A stretch of DNA of 64,000 nt from Pseudarcicella hirudinis (lineage in GTDB: Bacteria; Bacteroidota; Bacteroidia; Cytophagales; Spirosomataceae). The position numbers and the translations under genes are program-made. This document shows, in pieces, positions 54,643-64,000 of the stretch. Where the stretch lies: the NCBI RefSeq assembly GCF_900115665.1, contig NZ_FOXH01000003.1, positions 482,350 to 546,349 of the forward strand. The letters are read 5' to 3'. The notes beneath the pieces are model-generated. The model had not been told where the DNA came from. It was given only the letters and a program-made list of their open reading frames with translations, and made no database searches. Each line of letters opens with the position of its first letter. Positions within the stretch are counted from its first letter, which is position 1.

Positions 54643-55443
54643 ATGTTAAATAGTGTTAAAGCATTGCTTGTCGTTGGAATATTGGCAATTTTAACAAGTT
54701 TCAGGACATGGCAGGAGGACTCAATTCCCTCCTCAAACAGAACCAGAATAAGAACAGTATGCCTGGATGCCGGACATGGCGGTAAAGATCCGGGTTGTAT
54801 TGGTGCCACAGGAATACATGAATCCAAAATAGCTTTAAGGGTTATTCTGGAATTAGGTAAGAAACTAGAGGCGGAATATCCTAATCTGAAAGTAATTTAC
54901 ACCCGTAAAAAGGATGTCTTTATTGACTTGCATGAGCGTTCTGCCATTGCAAACCGTAATAAAGCCGATCTTTTTATTTCAGTCCATTGTAATTCTCATC
55001 CTTCCTCAAAGTTCTTCGGAACCGAAACATATACGATGGGGTTACATAAAACAGAAGGCAATCTGGATGTAGCAAAACGTGAAAACTCCGTAATTTTGCA
55101 AGAAACAGATTACAAGAGGAAATATAAAGGATTTGATCCTAATTCACCTCTTGCCCATATTATGATGGCAAATTTCCAGAACGCTTTTATGGCAAATAGC
55201 ATTAAATTTGCACAAAAAGTGGAAAGGCAGTTTAAAAAGACTTCTGATCGCAAGAGTTATGGAGTAAAACAGGCAGGATTTCTGGTATTATGGGAAACAG
55301 CAATGCCAAGCGTTCTGGTAGAAGCCGGATTTCTCACTAACAGAGATGAAGAAAAATACCTGAACACCGAAAATGGACAGGAAGAAGTTGCGGAAGCAAT
55401 TGCCAAAGCCTTCCGGCAATATAAAGAAGAGATCGAAAATTAA
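54643..55443 (+). CDS. N-acetylmuramoyl-L-alanine amidase (Amidase_3)
   Basis: 266 residues from ATG 54643, which gives a membrane/signal segment (ALLVVGILAILTSF); the open frame continues upstream without similarity. Zn2+ ligands and catalytic residues of the AmiC family are present: H45 (LDAGHGGKDPG), E60 (GIHESKIAL), H115 (FISVHCNSH) and E227 (VLVEAGFLTN). It cleaves the amide between MurNAc and the peptide stem during cell separation or recycling in the periplasm. A 110-base gap separates it from the MlaD gene on the same strand, a linkage I have often seen in Bacteroidota. Confidence 0.92.
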   Translation: MLNSVKALLVVGILAILTSFRTWQEDSIPSSNRTRIRTVCLDAGHGGKDPGCIGATGIHESKIALRVILELGKKLEAEYPNLKVIYTRKKDVFIDLHERSAIANRNKADLFISVHCNSHPSSKFFGTETYTMGLHKTEGNLDVAKRENSVILQETDYKRKYKGFDPNSPLAHIMMANFQNAFMANSIKFAQKVERQFKKTSDRKSYGVKQAGFLVLWETAMPSVLVEAGFLTNRDEEKYLNTENGQEEVAEAIAKAFRQYKEEIEN

Positions 55444-55553
55444 ATTATTCTGTGGATAGTGGTTGGTTAACAGTGTCCGGAAAGACATTTAACCGTTAAA
55501 GATTCCTGAAAGAATCCGGTCTGCTAATCACCAATTACTAATTCATACAACCT

Positions 55554-56504
55554 ATGAACATTTCTAAAGAAGCCAAAGTGGGTATTTTAGCCCTCGTATC
55601 GTTTGTAATTTTGTATCTGGGCTTTAATTTCCTGAAAGGCTCTGATCTGTTTTCCTCTACCAATAAATATCTCGTAGTTTATGACAACGTAGATGGTCTG
55701 GTAGCCTCAAATCCTGTAATGCTTAATGGTTTATCAATCGGAAGAGTGAAATCTGTTGATTTAATGCAGGATAAACAAAATAAATTATTGGTTGTGCTTG
55801 AAATCAATAATAAAATTTCCGTTCCGGGCAGAACAGAAGCCATACTGGCAGATGGAGGACTTTTAGGAGGGAAAATGATTAATCTGAGAATGGGCTCAGG
55901 AAAACCTTTGGCAGATGGAGATACCCTGATTCCGGTAAAAGATGTTGGAATTTCTGAATTGTTAAAAACCAAGGCATTACCGGTTATGTCAAATGCAGAT
56001 TCTTTGCTGACTTCTCTTCGTACAGTAACCCTGAAATTTAAAGATACCGGAGAATACCTGAATGCTGTTCTGAAAAATTCTGATAAAACGATTACAGGTC
56101 TGAATGGCTCTGTAACCGGATTAATTTCTGAAAACCGTTCAAATCTTGCAGGTATTACCGGAAATATGAAAAATCTGACCGCCAGTCTGGTTGAAACAGA
56201 GAAAGGGTTAAAACCTTTGCTGGGGAAATTCAATACCATGGCTGATTCTTTGAATGCTTTAAGACTGGGCCAGACGCTGAATGAGACCAAGAAAACAGTT
56301 GCTACATTAAATAAGATTTTAGCAGGACTGGAAGCAGGGCAAGGGACAACCGGAAAGCTGCTGAAAGACGATTCCTTGTATGTTAATCTTACTAAGGCCA
56401 TGACAGATTTGGATAAGTTGCTGATAGATTTCCGATTGGCTCCGAAGAGATATGTGAATATTTCCGTTTTTGGAAAGAAAACACCTCCTCCGGTTGTGAA
56501 ATAA
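55554..56504 (+). CDS. mlaD: MlaD-type MCE-domain lipid transport protein
   Basis: 316 residues. One N-terminal transmembrane helix (~9-29) anchors a periplasmic MCE domain (~38-115: VYDNVDGLVASNPVMLNGLSIGRVKSVDL, GGLLGGKMINLRMG). A long helical segment follows (~130-300) with repeated Leu/Asn/Ser pattern, likely a coiled-coil tube as in longer MCE proteins. It should work with an MlaE permease and MlaF ATPase, not present in this window, to move phospholipids between membranes. The C-terminus is Pro-rich. Ends before a bidirectional terminator shared with xylA. Confidence 0.9.
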   Translation: MNISKEAKVGILALVSFVILYLGFNFLKGSDLFSSTNKYLVVYDNVDGLVASNPVMLNGLSIGRVKSVDLMQDKQNKLLVVLEINNKISVPGRTEAILADGGLLGGKMINLRMGSGKPLADGDTLIPVKDVGISELLKTKALPVMSNADSLLTSLRTVTLKFKDTGEYLNAVLKNSDKTITGLNGSVTGLISENRSNLAGITGNMKNLTASLVETEKGLKPLLGKFNTMADSLNALRLGQTLNETKKTVATLNKILAGLEAGQGTTGKLLKDDSLYVNLTKAMTDLDKLLIDFRLAPKRYVNISVFGKKTPPPVVK

Positions 56505-56592
56505 CACAACCGTCCGTGGTTTGTGTCTCACATACCACTTATAGGACATTTCTCGATGCAGATACACTGTCAGCCACAATGGCATATATAGA

Positions 56593-56626
56593 AAAAGAGG
56601 CTTAGTCCATGACTAAGCCTCTTTTG
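56593..56626. terminator. Bidirectional terminator between mlaD and xylA
   Basis: Perfect 15-bp stem AAAAGAGGCTTAGTC (56593-56607) / GACTAAGCCTCTTTT (56611-56625) with a 3-base loop CAT. Confidence 0.9.
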
Positions 56627-56641
56627 ATTAATAAAGACTTC

Positions 56642-57967
56642 TTAGATAAATCTTCCGATCAGGTTTTCAAGATACTCCTGACGGCCGGAAATCTGTACTG
56701 GCTGAACCTCAGAAGCAATAGCGAATAAATCCTCTAATTTTAATTTACCAGCTTCAAATTCAGCACCTTTTCCGCTATCAAAACTTGCATAACGTCCGGC
56801 TTTTAATCTGTGATATTCACCATGTTGGGTGATTTTATCAGCGATAATTAAAGCACGTGCAATAGTATCCATCCCGCCAATATGCGCATAGAATAAATCT
56901 TCCATGTCCGTTGAGTTGCGACGACGTTTTGCATCGAAATTGATACCACCTCCGGCTAAACCTCCAGCACCAAGCAAAATCAACATTGCTTCAGTCCATT
57001 CATACACATCAACAGGGAATTGGTCAGTATCCCAGCCATTTTGAGCATCACCACGGTTTGCATCCAATGAAGCAAGCATTCCTGCATCCGCAGCTACCTG
57101 ACATTCGTGAGCAAAGGTATGTCCTGCCAAAGTAGCGTGGTTAACTTCAAGGTTAATACCGAAATGTTCCATTAAACCAAATTCACGCAAGAAACCGATT
57201 ACAGTAGCTGAATCGAAGTCATACTGATGTTTAGAAGGCTCAGAAGGTTTTGGCTCAATAAAGAATTTACCTTTAAAACCATTTCTGCGTGCATATTCAA
57301 CACAAGTATGAAGCATTTGAGCGAAATGCTCTCTTTCACGTTTCATATTGGTATTTAAAAGGCTCATATATCCTTCACGGCCACCCCAGAAAACATAACC
57401 TTCACCACCCAAAGCGATTGTAGCATCGATCGCACCTTTCAATTGTGCGCCAGCATGTGCCAAAACATTGAAGTCGGGGTTGGTAGAGGCTCCGTTCATA
57501 TAACGCTCATGAGAAAACAAATTGGCCGTTCCCCATAACAATTTCACGCCTGAAGCATCCTGTTTAGCTTTCAGAACATCGGTCATCGTTTCCACACGTT
57601 TTTTATAAACAACCGCATCGTTGTCCTGGTCAACAACATCCAAATCATGGAAGCAATAATATGGTGCACCTATTTTGGTGATAAATTCAAATGCAGCATC
57701 AGCTTTATCTTTAGCTCTCTGAATTACATCAGAAGATTTGTCCCATTCATAATGATGCGTTGGTCCGCCGAAAGGATCAAGGCCTGAACCACAGAATGAA
57801 TGCCAGTAAGCGATTGCAAACTTGAAATGTTCTTTCATCGTTTTGCCAGCGATTACACGATTTTCATCGTAAAATCTGAACGCTAAAGGGTTGTCAGACT
57901 CCTGTCCTTCAAACTGGATTTTGCCGACACCTTTAAAATACTCTTTTTCGCCAAGAAGAATGCTCAT
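56642..57967 (-). CDS. xylA: Xylose isomerase, class II
   Basis: 441 residues, the length of class II enzymes. Active-site His107 and Asp110 lie in CFHDLD. Metal-binding blocks are [33 protein letters not shown] and [18 protein letters not shown]. It converts D-xylose to D-xylulose with two divalent metal ions. No xylulokinase, xylose transporter or XylR is adjacent, so this is an isolated catabolic gene. A candidate promoter with an overlapping inverted repeat lies about 150 bases upstream on the minus strand. Confidence 0.97.
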   Translation of the reverse strand: MSILLGEKEYFKGVGKIQFEGQESDNPLAFRFYDENRVIAGKTMKEHFKFAIAYWHSFCGSGLDPFGGPTHHYEWDKSSDVIQRAKDKADAAFEFITKIGAPYYCFHDLDVVDQDNDAVVYKKRVETMTDVLKAKQDASGVKLLWGTANLFSHERYMNGASTNPDFNVLAHAGAQLKGAIDATIALGGEGYVFWGGREGYMSLLNTNMKREREHFAQMLHTCVEYARRNGFKGKFFIEPKPSEPSKHQYDFDSATVIGFLREFGLMEHFGINLEVNHATLAGHTFAHECQVAADAGMLASLDANRGDAQNGWDTDQFPVDVYEWTEAMLILLGAGGLAGGGINFDAKRRRNSTDMEDLFYAHIGGMDTIARALIIADKITQHGEYHRLKAGRYASFDSGKGAEFEAGKLKLEDLFAIASEVQPVQISGRQEYLENLIGRFI

Positions 57968-58383
57968 TGGATTATTGTTTTGAAGTTGAATAATTGTATT
58001 GTCTTTATAGTAATGTGTTCAAAAGCAGTGTTTTTAACGGCCGGGAACCATAATTAGTTTTTGCAATTTTATACTTAAAATTATATAGAACTGTATGTAA
58101 GAGTTTCGTGTCGCAAATCTAATGTTTTTCTATTGTAAATGATACAAAATGTTAGATTTATCGTAAAAAAAATCTGAGGATCTGTTTCGGAAAATGGCTA
58201 ACCGGACTTTATTTTTGAAACAGAATAGCGTAGAAAGATGAAGTTTTTGCTAGTAATGTGCTGATAATTAAGTTGTTGAGGTTTGGTATAGCAGATAGGA
58301 ACAGGAGGATTCTCTTAAACATCTCCATAATAACCATTATTCAAGTTTTATTTTCTATATTTTTGTAAAAAACATGCCAGAAA
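57968..58383. other. Intergenic region between xylA and a membrane AraC regulator
   Basis: 416 AT-rich bases between divergent genes. It holds the leftward xylA promoter with an inverted repeat and, at 58358-58365, TATTTTTG, an exact rightward -7 match for the gene at 58384. The stretch 58160-58340 shows nothing else. Confidence 0.45.
58114..58148 (-). promoter_or_regulatory. xylA promoter with overlapping operator-like inverted repeat
   Basis: On the minus strand TTTG (58148-58145), a 23-base spacer and TAGATTTG (58121-58114) fit the Bacteroidota promoter pattern. An inverted repeat, AATCTAATGTTTT (58116-58128) and AAAATGTTAGATT (58146-58158), matching at 11 of 13 positions, brackets it and could be a regulator site. 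Confidence 0.45.
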
Positions 58384-59541
58384 ATGTATCCCGAATTACC
58401 GATTAAAATTGATGTATTTGCTATTCTGATGCTCCTGGGTGTGGTACAAGGCTTTTTTCTGGCAGTCCTGTTTCTTACCATTCAAAAGGGGAATCGTCTT
58501 ACAAACCGATACTTCGGTCTGCTTCTGCTTGCCATGTCTCTGACCAGCACAGAGATTCTGCTTGGATATACAAATTACATGTTTCATACTTTATATCTTG
58601 ATGATGCAGCAGAACCACTGGATTTTGTATTAGCCCCTCTTACTTTTCTTTACATTAAGGCATACCTGGATGAGAAGTTTAAAATGAGTCATTTATTACA
58701 TTTTATTCCATTCATTCTTTATCTGATTTATATGCTGGTGCTGGTATATCCTGAAGGAGAAATCTATAAGTACAATTCCTATATCGATTCCTTTCATCCG
58801 GAGATGAAGCGTTTGCCTTATCATCATATCAAAGAGGCCTGGTATTATTGCTTCAGAAACAATGTAAATGAACTGATGTTCTGGCAATTGTTAATTTATC
58901 TGGTTGCTGATTTTATAATGGTTTACGAGGCTTTTCGAAAAGAAGGACTTTCGTTCTTTTCTTCTCAGAATAAGAAATTAACTTGGTGTCGTACACAAGT
59001 GATTTCTCTTGCTTCGATAGTAATCGTATTTCTGATAGCAAAAAAAATGTTTCAGTATGATCTCGGAGATCATATTATTGCTGCCCATATTTCCCTTATT
59101 ATTTATGCAATCAGCTTTTCAGTAATAAGCCGCTCAGGGTTTTTTCATGAAAATCCTTCAAAAACATTGAAAAAATATGAAAAGTCATCTCTTACCGCAG
59201 ATATTCAGGATAATACCCTGACTAAGTTGGTAGAACTGATGGAGAAGGAAAAACCGTTTTTAGATTCTACTTTTTCTTTACCAAATCTTGCTAAAATGCT
59301 ATCTGTATCACCACATCATCTTTCTCAGATTCTGAATGAGAGTCTTGGACAAAGCTTTTTTGATTTTGCGGCTGAATACAGAATTAAAGAAGCCCGGGTT
59401 CTGCTTTCTTCAGACCAGAATAATCACCTCAAAATTGAAGAGATTGCCGAAAGAGTGGGGTACAATTCCAAATCGGCGTTTAATACCTCTTTCAAGAAAA
59501 TTGTAGGAGTCACACCTTCTCAATTCAGAGCTCAATATTGA
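58384..59541 (+). CDS. Membrane-anchored AraC-family regulator
   Basis: 385 residues. The N-terminal ~250 residues contain about seven hydrophobic helices. The C-terminal ~110 residues form the AraC HTH pair (LPNLAKMLSVSPHHLSQILNESLGQSFFDF, IEEIAERVGYNSKSAFNTSFKKIVGVTPSQFR). This arrangement, a multi-pass sensor fused to a cytoplasmic DNA-binding domain, is common in Bacteroidota. The signal is unknown. It is divergent from xylA and 100 bases upstream of an acyltransferase gene. Confidence 0.88.
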   Translation: MYPELPIKIDVFAILMLLGVVQGFFLAVLFLTIQKGNRLTNRYFGLLLLAMSLTSTEILLGYTNYMFHTLYLDDAAEPLDFVLAPLTFLYIKAYLDEKFKMSHLLHFIPFILYLIYMLVLVYPEGEIYKYNSYIDSFHPEMKRLPYHHIKEAWYYCFRNNVNELMFWQLLIYLVADFIMVYEAFRKEGLSFFSSQNKKLTWCRTQVISLASIVIVFLIAKKMFQYDLGDHIIAAHISLIIYAISFSVISRSGFFHENPSKTLKKYEKSSLTADIQDNTLTKLVELMEKEKPFLDSTFSLPNLAKMLSVSPHHLSQILNESLGQSFFDFAAEYRIKEARVLLSSDQNNHLKIEEIAERVGYNSKSAFNTSFKKIVGVTPSQFRAQY

Positions 59542-59641
59542 GTACGAGTTTATAAGGACGAACGTCAGCCTTATCAGAAAGGGCTTTTTCGGGTGAATAA
59601 TCGACTAGTTTTGGCCATCATTTTAAGAAATACTCAAAATA

Positions 59642-60799
59642 ATGGAAACAACTACAATTACCTCAAAAGTGAAAAATGACCTTTCAAAAAGACAACATTA
59701 CATAGACTGGATCCGGGTTCTGGCCTTTGGTATTCTCATTTTTTATCATAGCGGAATGTTTTTTGTGAGCTGGGGATGGCATGTCAAAAACAACATCATT
59801 AATTACGACCTGGAACCACCGATGGAATGGTTGCATCAATGGCGTTTACCCTTACTGTTTTTCATTTCCGGCGTTGGCGTAAGTTTTGCCATGAAATCCA
59901 GAACCGGTTGGCAGTTCGTCGGTGAACGTACCAAAAGACTGTTTCTTCCGCTGGTTTTCGGAATGTTTGTGATTGTTCCGCCGCAGATTTATTTCGAAAG
60001 AATTCAAAGGCATCAGATTACAGGTTCTTATCTGGATTTTTACCCGAATGTCTTCCATTTTGTATCTTATCCTAAAGGAGACTTTTCATGGCATCACCTC
60101 TGGTTTATTGCCTATTTGTGGATTTATTCAGTGATTTGTACTCCTCTTTTCCTTTGGCTTAAATCGGATTCTTTTAAAAGTATCTTCGGGAAGCTGAATA
60201 ATAAATGGATTCTTTTATCATTTTCTTTTTTACCGATGATTGCCTATTGGACGCTGAGCCAAAAGTGGGAAGTTACCAATAACCTTACTTCCGACTGGTA
60301 TAACTTCACGGTATCTTTTCTGATTTTTGTTTTTGGTTACCTCGTTGGTCTGAGTAAAGTAAGTTGGGATACGATGGAACAAAACAGAAAGTTTTTTGCC
60401 GGAATTGCCATATTTATTACCGTTTTCAGGCTCTCATATGATGCGATTTTCGGTAGTATTCCCGAAGACGCACTGTGGATTTTATTGGTTAACGGCGTAC
60501 TGGTAATGCTTAATATCTGGTCATCAATCCTGGCAATCTGTGGTTTTGCAAAGCATTATCTGAACTTTAAAAATGCTTTTCTGACCTATAGCAATGAAGC
60601 GGTTTATCCATTCTATATTTTGCATCAGACGATTACAGTCGCTTTAGGGTTTTACATGGCCGAATCAGATCTGAATATCTGGCTTAAGTTAGTGTTGCTT
60701 TCACTGGGGACATTTTTGATTGCATGGATCATTTATCATTTCCTGATTCGCCCATTCAATGTAATCAGACCTCTTTTTGGCTTAAAATCTAAAAATTAG
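59642..60799 (+). CDS. Acyltransferase-3 family membrane protein
   Basis: 385 residues, about ten membrane helices. It starts with RQHYIDWIRVLAFGILIFYHSGMFF, including the conserved Arg and His of the family, followed by FFISGVGVSFAM, ERTKRLFLPLVFGMFVI and HHLWFIAYLWIYS. It resembles the MdoC/OpgC-like branch, which transfers succinyl or acetyl groups to periplasmic or surface glycans. The second such protein in the window (other at 47036) but of a different branch. It may be controlled by the upstream AraC regulator; this is inference. Confidence 0.88.
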   Translation: METTTITSKVKNDLSKRQHYIDWIRVLAFGILIFYHSGMFFVSWGWHVKNNIINYDLEPPMEWLHQWRLPLLFFISGVGVSFAMKSRTGWQFVGERTKRLFLPLVFGMFVIVPPQIYFERIQRHQITGSYLDFYPNVFHFVSYPKGDFSWHHLWFIAYLWIYSVICTPLFLWLKSDSFKSIFGKLNNKWILLSFSFLPMIAYWTLSQKWEVTNNLTSDWYNFTVSFLIFVFGYLVGLSKVSWDTMEQNRKFFAGIAIFITVFRLSYDAIFGSIPEDALWILLVNGVLVMLNIWSSILAICGFAKHYLNFKNAFLTYSNEAVYPFYILHQTITVALGFYMAESDLNIWLKLVLLSLGTFLIAWIIYHFLIRPFNVIRPLFGLKSKN

Positions 60800-60880
60800 A
60801 CAGTAAAACCATTTGTCATAATATACATCAGAGAAATTGGTTTATTTTGTAACTTCGTCGAAAACAAACTATTTTCTCTG

Positions 60881-63244
60881 ATGCAAAAAAAATACTTCAT
60901 CTTAAGTTTGCTGCTATCTACAGGGCTTTCGGGCTCCTTCGCGCAACAAGCTCCTCAAAATCAATTTAACGGAAATACCCGTTTTGAACAATTGGGAGAT
61001 ATTCTTCCAACGCCTAATTCTTATCGTGCTGCTTCCGGTGCTCCGGGTAAAGATTACTGGCAGCAAAAGGCTGATTATGATATTAAAGCCGAGATTGATG
61101 ATGAAAAACAAAGGCTGATCGGTTCAGAAACTATCACTTATACCAATAAATCTCCTGATGAACTTCGGTATTTGTGGCTTCAGTTAGATCAGAATAACTT
61201 CAAAAAAGGTGGTATTGCGGAACTTACCAGAACATCATCTCTGAGTGATAAAGCAACTTCTTTTGCCCGCCTGAATGCTGCGGCAGGGTTGAATTCAAAA
61301 GAATATGGTTATGTAATTACTTCTGTAAAAGATAAAGCCGGAAACGCACTGCATTATACCATCAACGAAACGATGATGCGGGTAGATTTGCCGACTCCCT
61401 TAAAATCGGGTCAGGTTTATTCTTTTTCAGTAGAATGGAATAATAACATTACAGATGCGGTAGCGGTTCGTGCCAGAAGTGGTTATGAGTTTTTTGCTAA
61501 AGACGGTAACTATCTCTATGAAATTGCACAATGGTTCCCGAGAATGTGTGTGTACGATGATGTTAACGGCTGGCAAAACAAGCAATTTTTAGGTCAGGGT
61601 GAATTTACAGTACCTTTCGGAGATTATAAAGTTTCAGTAACTGCACCAAATGACTTTGTGATGCTCGGCACAGGAGAACTGCAGAATCCGGCTCAGGTAT
61701 TGACTCCAACACAGTTAAAACGTTGGGAATCTGCTAAAAATGCCTCTAAGCCTGTTTTGATTGTTACACAGGATGAAGCGATTGCCGCTGAAAAAGGTAA
61801 ACCTACCGGAAAAAAGACCTGGACATTTGCTGCTACTAATGTGAGAGATTTCGCATTTGCCTGTTCAAGAAAATTCATCTGGGATGCTATGCAGGTGGAA
61901 ATCGAAGGCAAGAAAGTCTGGGCGATGTCAGCATATCCAAAAGAAGCTAATCCGCTTTGGGGACAGTATTCTACGCAGCTTGTTGCTCATACACTTCGTT
62001 CTTATTCAAAAAGAACAATTCCATATCCTTATCCGGTAGCTCAGTCGGTGCATGGCCCTGTAGGTGGAATGGAATATCCTATGATTAGTTTCAACGGGGC
62101 AAGACCTGAAGCTGATGGTACTTATTCACAAGGAACAAAAGACTTTTTGATAGGAGTTGTCATTCATGAAGTCGGACATAACTTCTTTCCGATGATTATC
62201 AATTCAGATGAGCGTCAGTGGTCATGGATGGATGAAGGAATTAACTCTTTTTGTGAACAACTGGCTGAGAAAGAATGGGACAGAGACTTTCAGACTTCCT
62301 ACGGCGAGCCACAGGATATCGTAGCTTATATGAAAACGGATAAAACGCAGCAGGTACCGATTATGTCCAGCTCGGATAACATCATGGCTTTCGGTCCCAA
62401 TGCCTATGCAAAACCGGCTACCGCTTTGAATATTCTACGTGAAACGGTAATGGGTCGTGAATTATTTGATTATGCTTTCAAGGAATATGCCCGCAGATGG
62501 GCTTTCAAACATCCTACGCCACAGGATTTTTTCCGTACGATGGAAGATGCTTCGGGAGTAGATTTAGACTGGTTCTGGAGAGGTTGGTTCTATGGTGTTG
62601 AGCCGGTTGATGTTGCTTTGGAAACAGTAGAATGGTACGGTGTTGATACACAGGATCCTGTTAAACAAAAAGCGGCGGCTAAAGCTGACTATGAAGCCAA
62701 AAGAAAGACTATGAGTAATATCAGAAACCAGAAAGACCCGGCAAAAACGATAGTTGAGGAAAATCCTGATATGAATGATTTCTATAATTCTTACGATAAA
62801 TTTGCCGTAACAGATGCTGATAAAAAGAAATATGAGCAGTATTTAGCCAGTCTTACAGACGATGAACGCAAATTAGTGGAATCAGGTAAAAATTTCTATG
62901 TGGTGAATCTGAAAAATACAGGTGGATTGGTTACTCCGGTAATTATCAAAATGCAGTTTGAGGATGGAACAGACCAGATTGTCAGAATTCCGGCTGAAGT
63001 CTGGCGTTTGAATGATAAGGATATCAAAAAAGTAATTCCGACAGATAAAAAAGTAGTTCAGTGGACACTTGATCCGTTCTTTGAAACTGCTGATGTGGAT
63101 ACTCAGAATAATTCTTTCCCGAGAAAACCAGCTGAGCCAACCCGTTTCCAGGTTTTCAAACAGCAAAGAGCTTCTGCCGCACCAAACCCTATGCAATTAC
63201 AGAAACAGCAGTCAGGCGGGGCTGTTCAGGGAGCTAAAAATTAA
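60881..63244 (+). CDS. M1-family zinc metallopeptidase, exported
   Basis: 787 residues with a signal peptide (MQKKYFILSLLLSTGLSGSFAQ). N-terminal beta domain (~50-270), then the catalytic domain with HEVGH (H429, E430, H433) and the third Zn ligand E452, exactly 18 residues on (WMDEGINSF). The substrate-binding motif is GGMEYP instead of GxMEN, as in related Bacteroidota enzymes. A helical tail (~585-690) and a beta domain follow, with a Gln/Pro-rich C-terminus. It is probably a periplasmic or secreted aminopeptidase. The convergent T9SS-protein gene shares its terminator. Confidence 0.92.
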   Translation: MQKKYFILSLLLSTGLSGSFAQQAPQNQFNGNTRFEQLGDILPTPNSYRAASGAPGKDYWQQKADYDIKAEIDDEKQRLIGSETITYTNKSPDELRYLWLQLDQNNFKKGGIAELTRTSSLSDKATSFARLNAAAGLNSKEYGYVITSVKDKAGNALHYTINETMMRVDLPTPLKSGQVYSFSVEWNNNITDAVAVRARSGYEFFAKDGNYLYEIAQWFPRMCVYDDVNGWQNKQFLGQGEFTVPFGDYKVSVTAPNDFVMLGTGELQNPAQVLTPTQLKRWESAKNASKPVLIVTQDEAIAAEKGKPTGKKTWTFAATNVRDFAFACSRKFIWDAMQVEIEGKKVWAMSAYPKEANPLWGQYSTQLVAHTLRSYSKRTIPYPYPVAQSVHGPVGGMEYPMISFNGARPEADGTYSQGTKDFLIGVVIHEVGHNFFPMIINSDERQWSWMDEGINSFCEQLAEKEWDRDFQTSYGEPQDIVAYMKTDKTQQVPIMSSSDNIMAFGPNAYAKPATALNILRETVMGRELFDYAFKEYARRWAFKHPTPQDFFRTMEDASGVDLDWFWRGWFYGVEPVDVALETVEWYGVDTQDPVKQKAAAKADYEAKRKTMSNIRNQKDPAKTIVEENPDMNDFYNSYDKFAVTDADKKKYEQYLASLTDDERKLVESGKNFYVVNLKNTGGLVTPVIIKMQFEDGTDQIVRIPAEVWRLNDKDIKKVIPTDKKVVQWTLDPFFETADVDTQNNSFPRKPAEPTRFQVFKQQRASAAPNPMQLQKQQSGGAVQGAKN

Positions 63245-63263
63245 GATTGTAGAAGTTGTTAAT

Positions 63264-63309
63264 ATATCAGAGGCTGTCTCCGAATACTAGGAGGTAGCCT
63301 CTGATATTT
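63264..63309. terminator. Bidirectional terminator after the M1 peptidase gene
   Basis: ATATCAGAGGCT (63264-63275) pairs perfectly with AGCCTCTGATAT (63296-63307), with CTCC/GGAG extending the stem inside. Confidence 0.82.
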
Positions 63310-63394
63310 AAGTTTAGTTCTGTGCCATTTTCGGAACAGGGCCATCTGTCACCCGGCATAGCAAAAACCGGGCTGAACTATTAATTTCTGATAC

Positions 63395-64000
63395 TTATTC
63401 TGCTCTTTTTAAAACTTTAATAGTTTCATTTTTTTGAGCCGATTGTAAATGAATGTAATAGATTAAAGAAGGATAATTACTCAGGTCAACTTCCATCTGA
63501 TTTTGACCTTTTTTACCATCAAATGAAACGATTTGAATACTTTTACCATAAACATCATACAAATTAAACCAAATTACCTCATCATTTTTTAATGTAAATA
63601 GCAATGTCATCCTGCCTGAGCTTGGGTTTGGAGCAGCCTTGAATACATCTTCGATTTCAACAGATTCAATGGAAGCTAATCTTGACCCGGTATTTCCATC
63701 AGCAAAACAATTGGCAGTATTAGCGCTTAACCCGGCATTAATTAACCTTTGACGTGAAACAGGAGGATATAAGCCAAGACCATCTATCGTAGCATAGAGA
63801 ACCCCATTTGAAGAAAAATGAGCGTAAAAGTTTTCATTTGTAGAATTATCGTGAAGAAACTGCTGACCTTCTGTATAGGTAGGACACCCTTCTCCACCAG
63901 AACTACCAACTGTTACAGATGCGGGACTGCTTGTACTGCAACCAGAATTTGTACAGGTAGCGGTATAGGTACCCGGACTTGATACGGTCTTAGTCGAGCC
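63395..64000 (-). CDS. C-terminal part of a T9SS type A secreted protein (runs off the right edge)
   Basis: The minus-strand frame is open from the stop at 63395 to the window edge: 201 codons plus the stop, with no start inside. The visible N-terminal part has a Thr/Ser/Cys-rich module (GTYTATCTNSGCSTSSPASVTV) of the kind repeated in large gliding-bacteria surface proteins. The last ~85 residues form the type IX secretion sorting domain: APNPSSGRMTLLFTL, YDVYGKSIQI, YYIHLQSAQKNETIKVLK. The protein should be exported by T9SS and attached to or released from the cell surface. The main domain lies outside the window. Confidence 0.85.
   Translation of the reverse strand, partial: GSTKTVSSPGTYTATCTNSGCSTSSPASVTVGSSGGEGCPTYTEGQQFLHDNSTNENFYAHFSSNGVLYATIDGLGLYPPVSRQRLINAGLSANTANCFADGNTGSRLASIESVEIEDVFKAAPNPSSGRMTLLFTLKNDEVIWFNLYDVYGKSIQIVSFDGKKGQNQMEVDLSNYPSLIYYIHLQSAQKNETIKVLKRAE

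Noticed and set aside
55679..56509. 276-codon open frame antisense to mlaD
   Set aside because: It mirrors the codon pattern of mlaD on the other strand, has no recognisable motif and the MCE protein on the plus strand is clear.
1..64000. CRISPR arrays, prophage, insertion sequences, integrase or origin of replication
   Set aside because: No regularly spaced repeats, transposase, integrase, phage structural genes or DnaA-box clusters were seen.

Overview
The window looks like chromosomal DNA of a Bacteroidota bacterium, most likely an environmental member of the Cytophagales. The evidence is the low G+C content, T9SS-type secreted protein, Bacteroidota-type -7 promoter boxes (TAnnTTTG), a carboxypeptidase-regulatory-domain outer membrane barrel, LptD, a sphingomyelin-synthase-like PAP2 protein, class II xylose isomerase and a Leptospira-type citramalate synthase. 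The genus is not resolved. No prophage, CRISPR array or rRNA operon is visible. There is one tRNA, Arg(CCG).

Layout. 1-7.2 kb: end of a sterol-desaturase-like hydroxylase, a CCG-domain Fe-S protein with its small partner, a tandem pair of large GT-C-like membrane proteins, and free methionine-(R)-sulfoxide reductase. 7.2-7.9 kb: phosphatidylserine decarboxylase. 8.3-15.1 kb: a tightly coupled three-gene polysaccharide cluster. It holds a clan GH-A glycosidase lipoprotein, a 1258-residue fusion of a GT2 synthase with a GH26 domain and a degenerate TIM barrel, and a membrane-anchored tandem GH26 protein whose first repeat is degenerate. 15.2-17.2 kb: a Tet(X)-like flavin monooxygenase behind an AraC regulator. 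17.6-26.3 kb: mixed housekeeping genes (RluA, AnmK, LhgO, ABC exporter, phytase-like lipoprotein, tRNA).

26.3-33.7 kb is the ilv operon (ilvD-ilvB-ilvN-ilvC-ilvA). Its leader carries a promoter, a palindromic site, a 20-residue leader peptide with a run of eight Ile/Leu/Val codons, and an intrinsic terminator with a competing antiterminator. This is a classical attenuator readable from the sequence. 33.8-41.6 kb: outer membrane protein, AraC and Crp regulators, transporters and small enzymes. 41.6-49.6 kb: leuC, leuD, cimA, leuB and leuA. This block is interrupted by a four-helix-bundle (IVS/S23-type) gene flanked by 19-bp inverted repeats between leuC and leuD, and by an acyltransferase gene between leuB and leuA. 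Together the two blocks encode the whole Val/Leu/Ile pathway, with two routes to 2-oxobutyrate: threonine via IlvA, and pyruvate via CimA plus LeuCDB.

49.7-64 kb: envelope genes (PAP2-type lipid phosphotransferase, LptD, amidase, MlaD), lipoprotein MsrA, xylose isomerase with a candidate operator, a membrane-bound AraC regulator, an acyltransferase, an M1 peptidase, and the 3' end of a T9SS cargo protein running off the right edge. Several convergent gene pairs share one bidirectional hairpin terminator.
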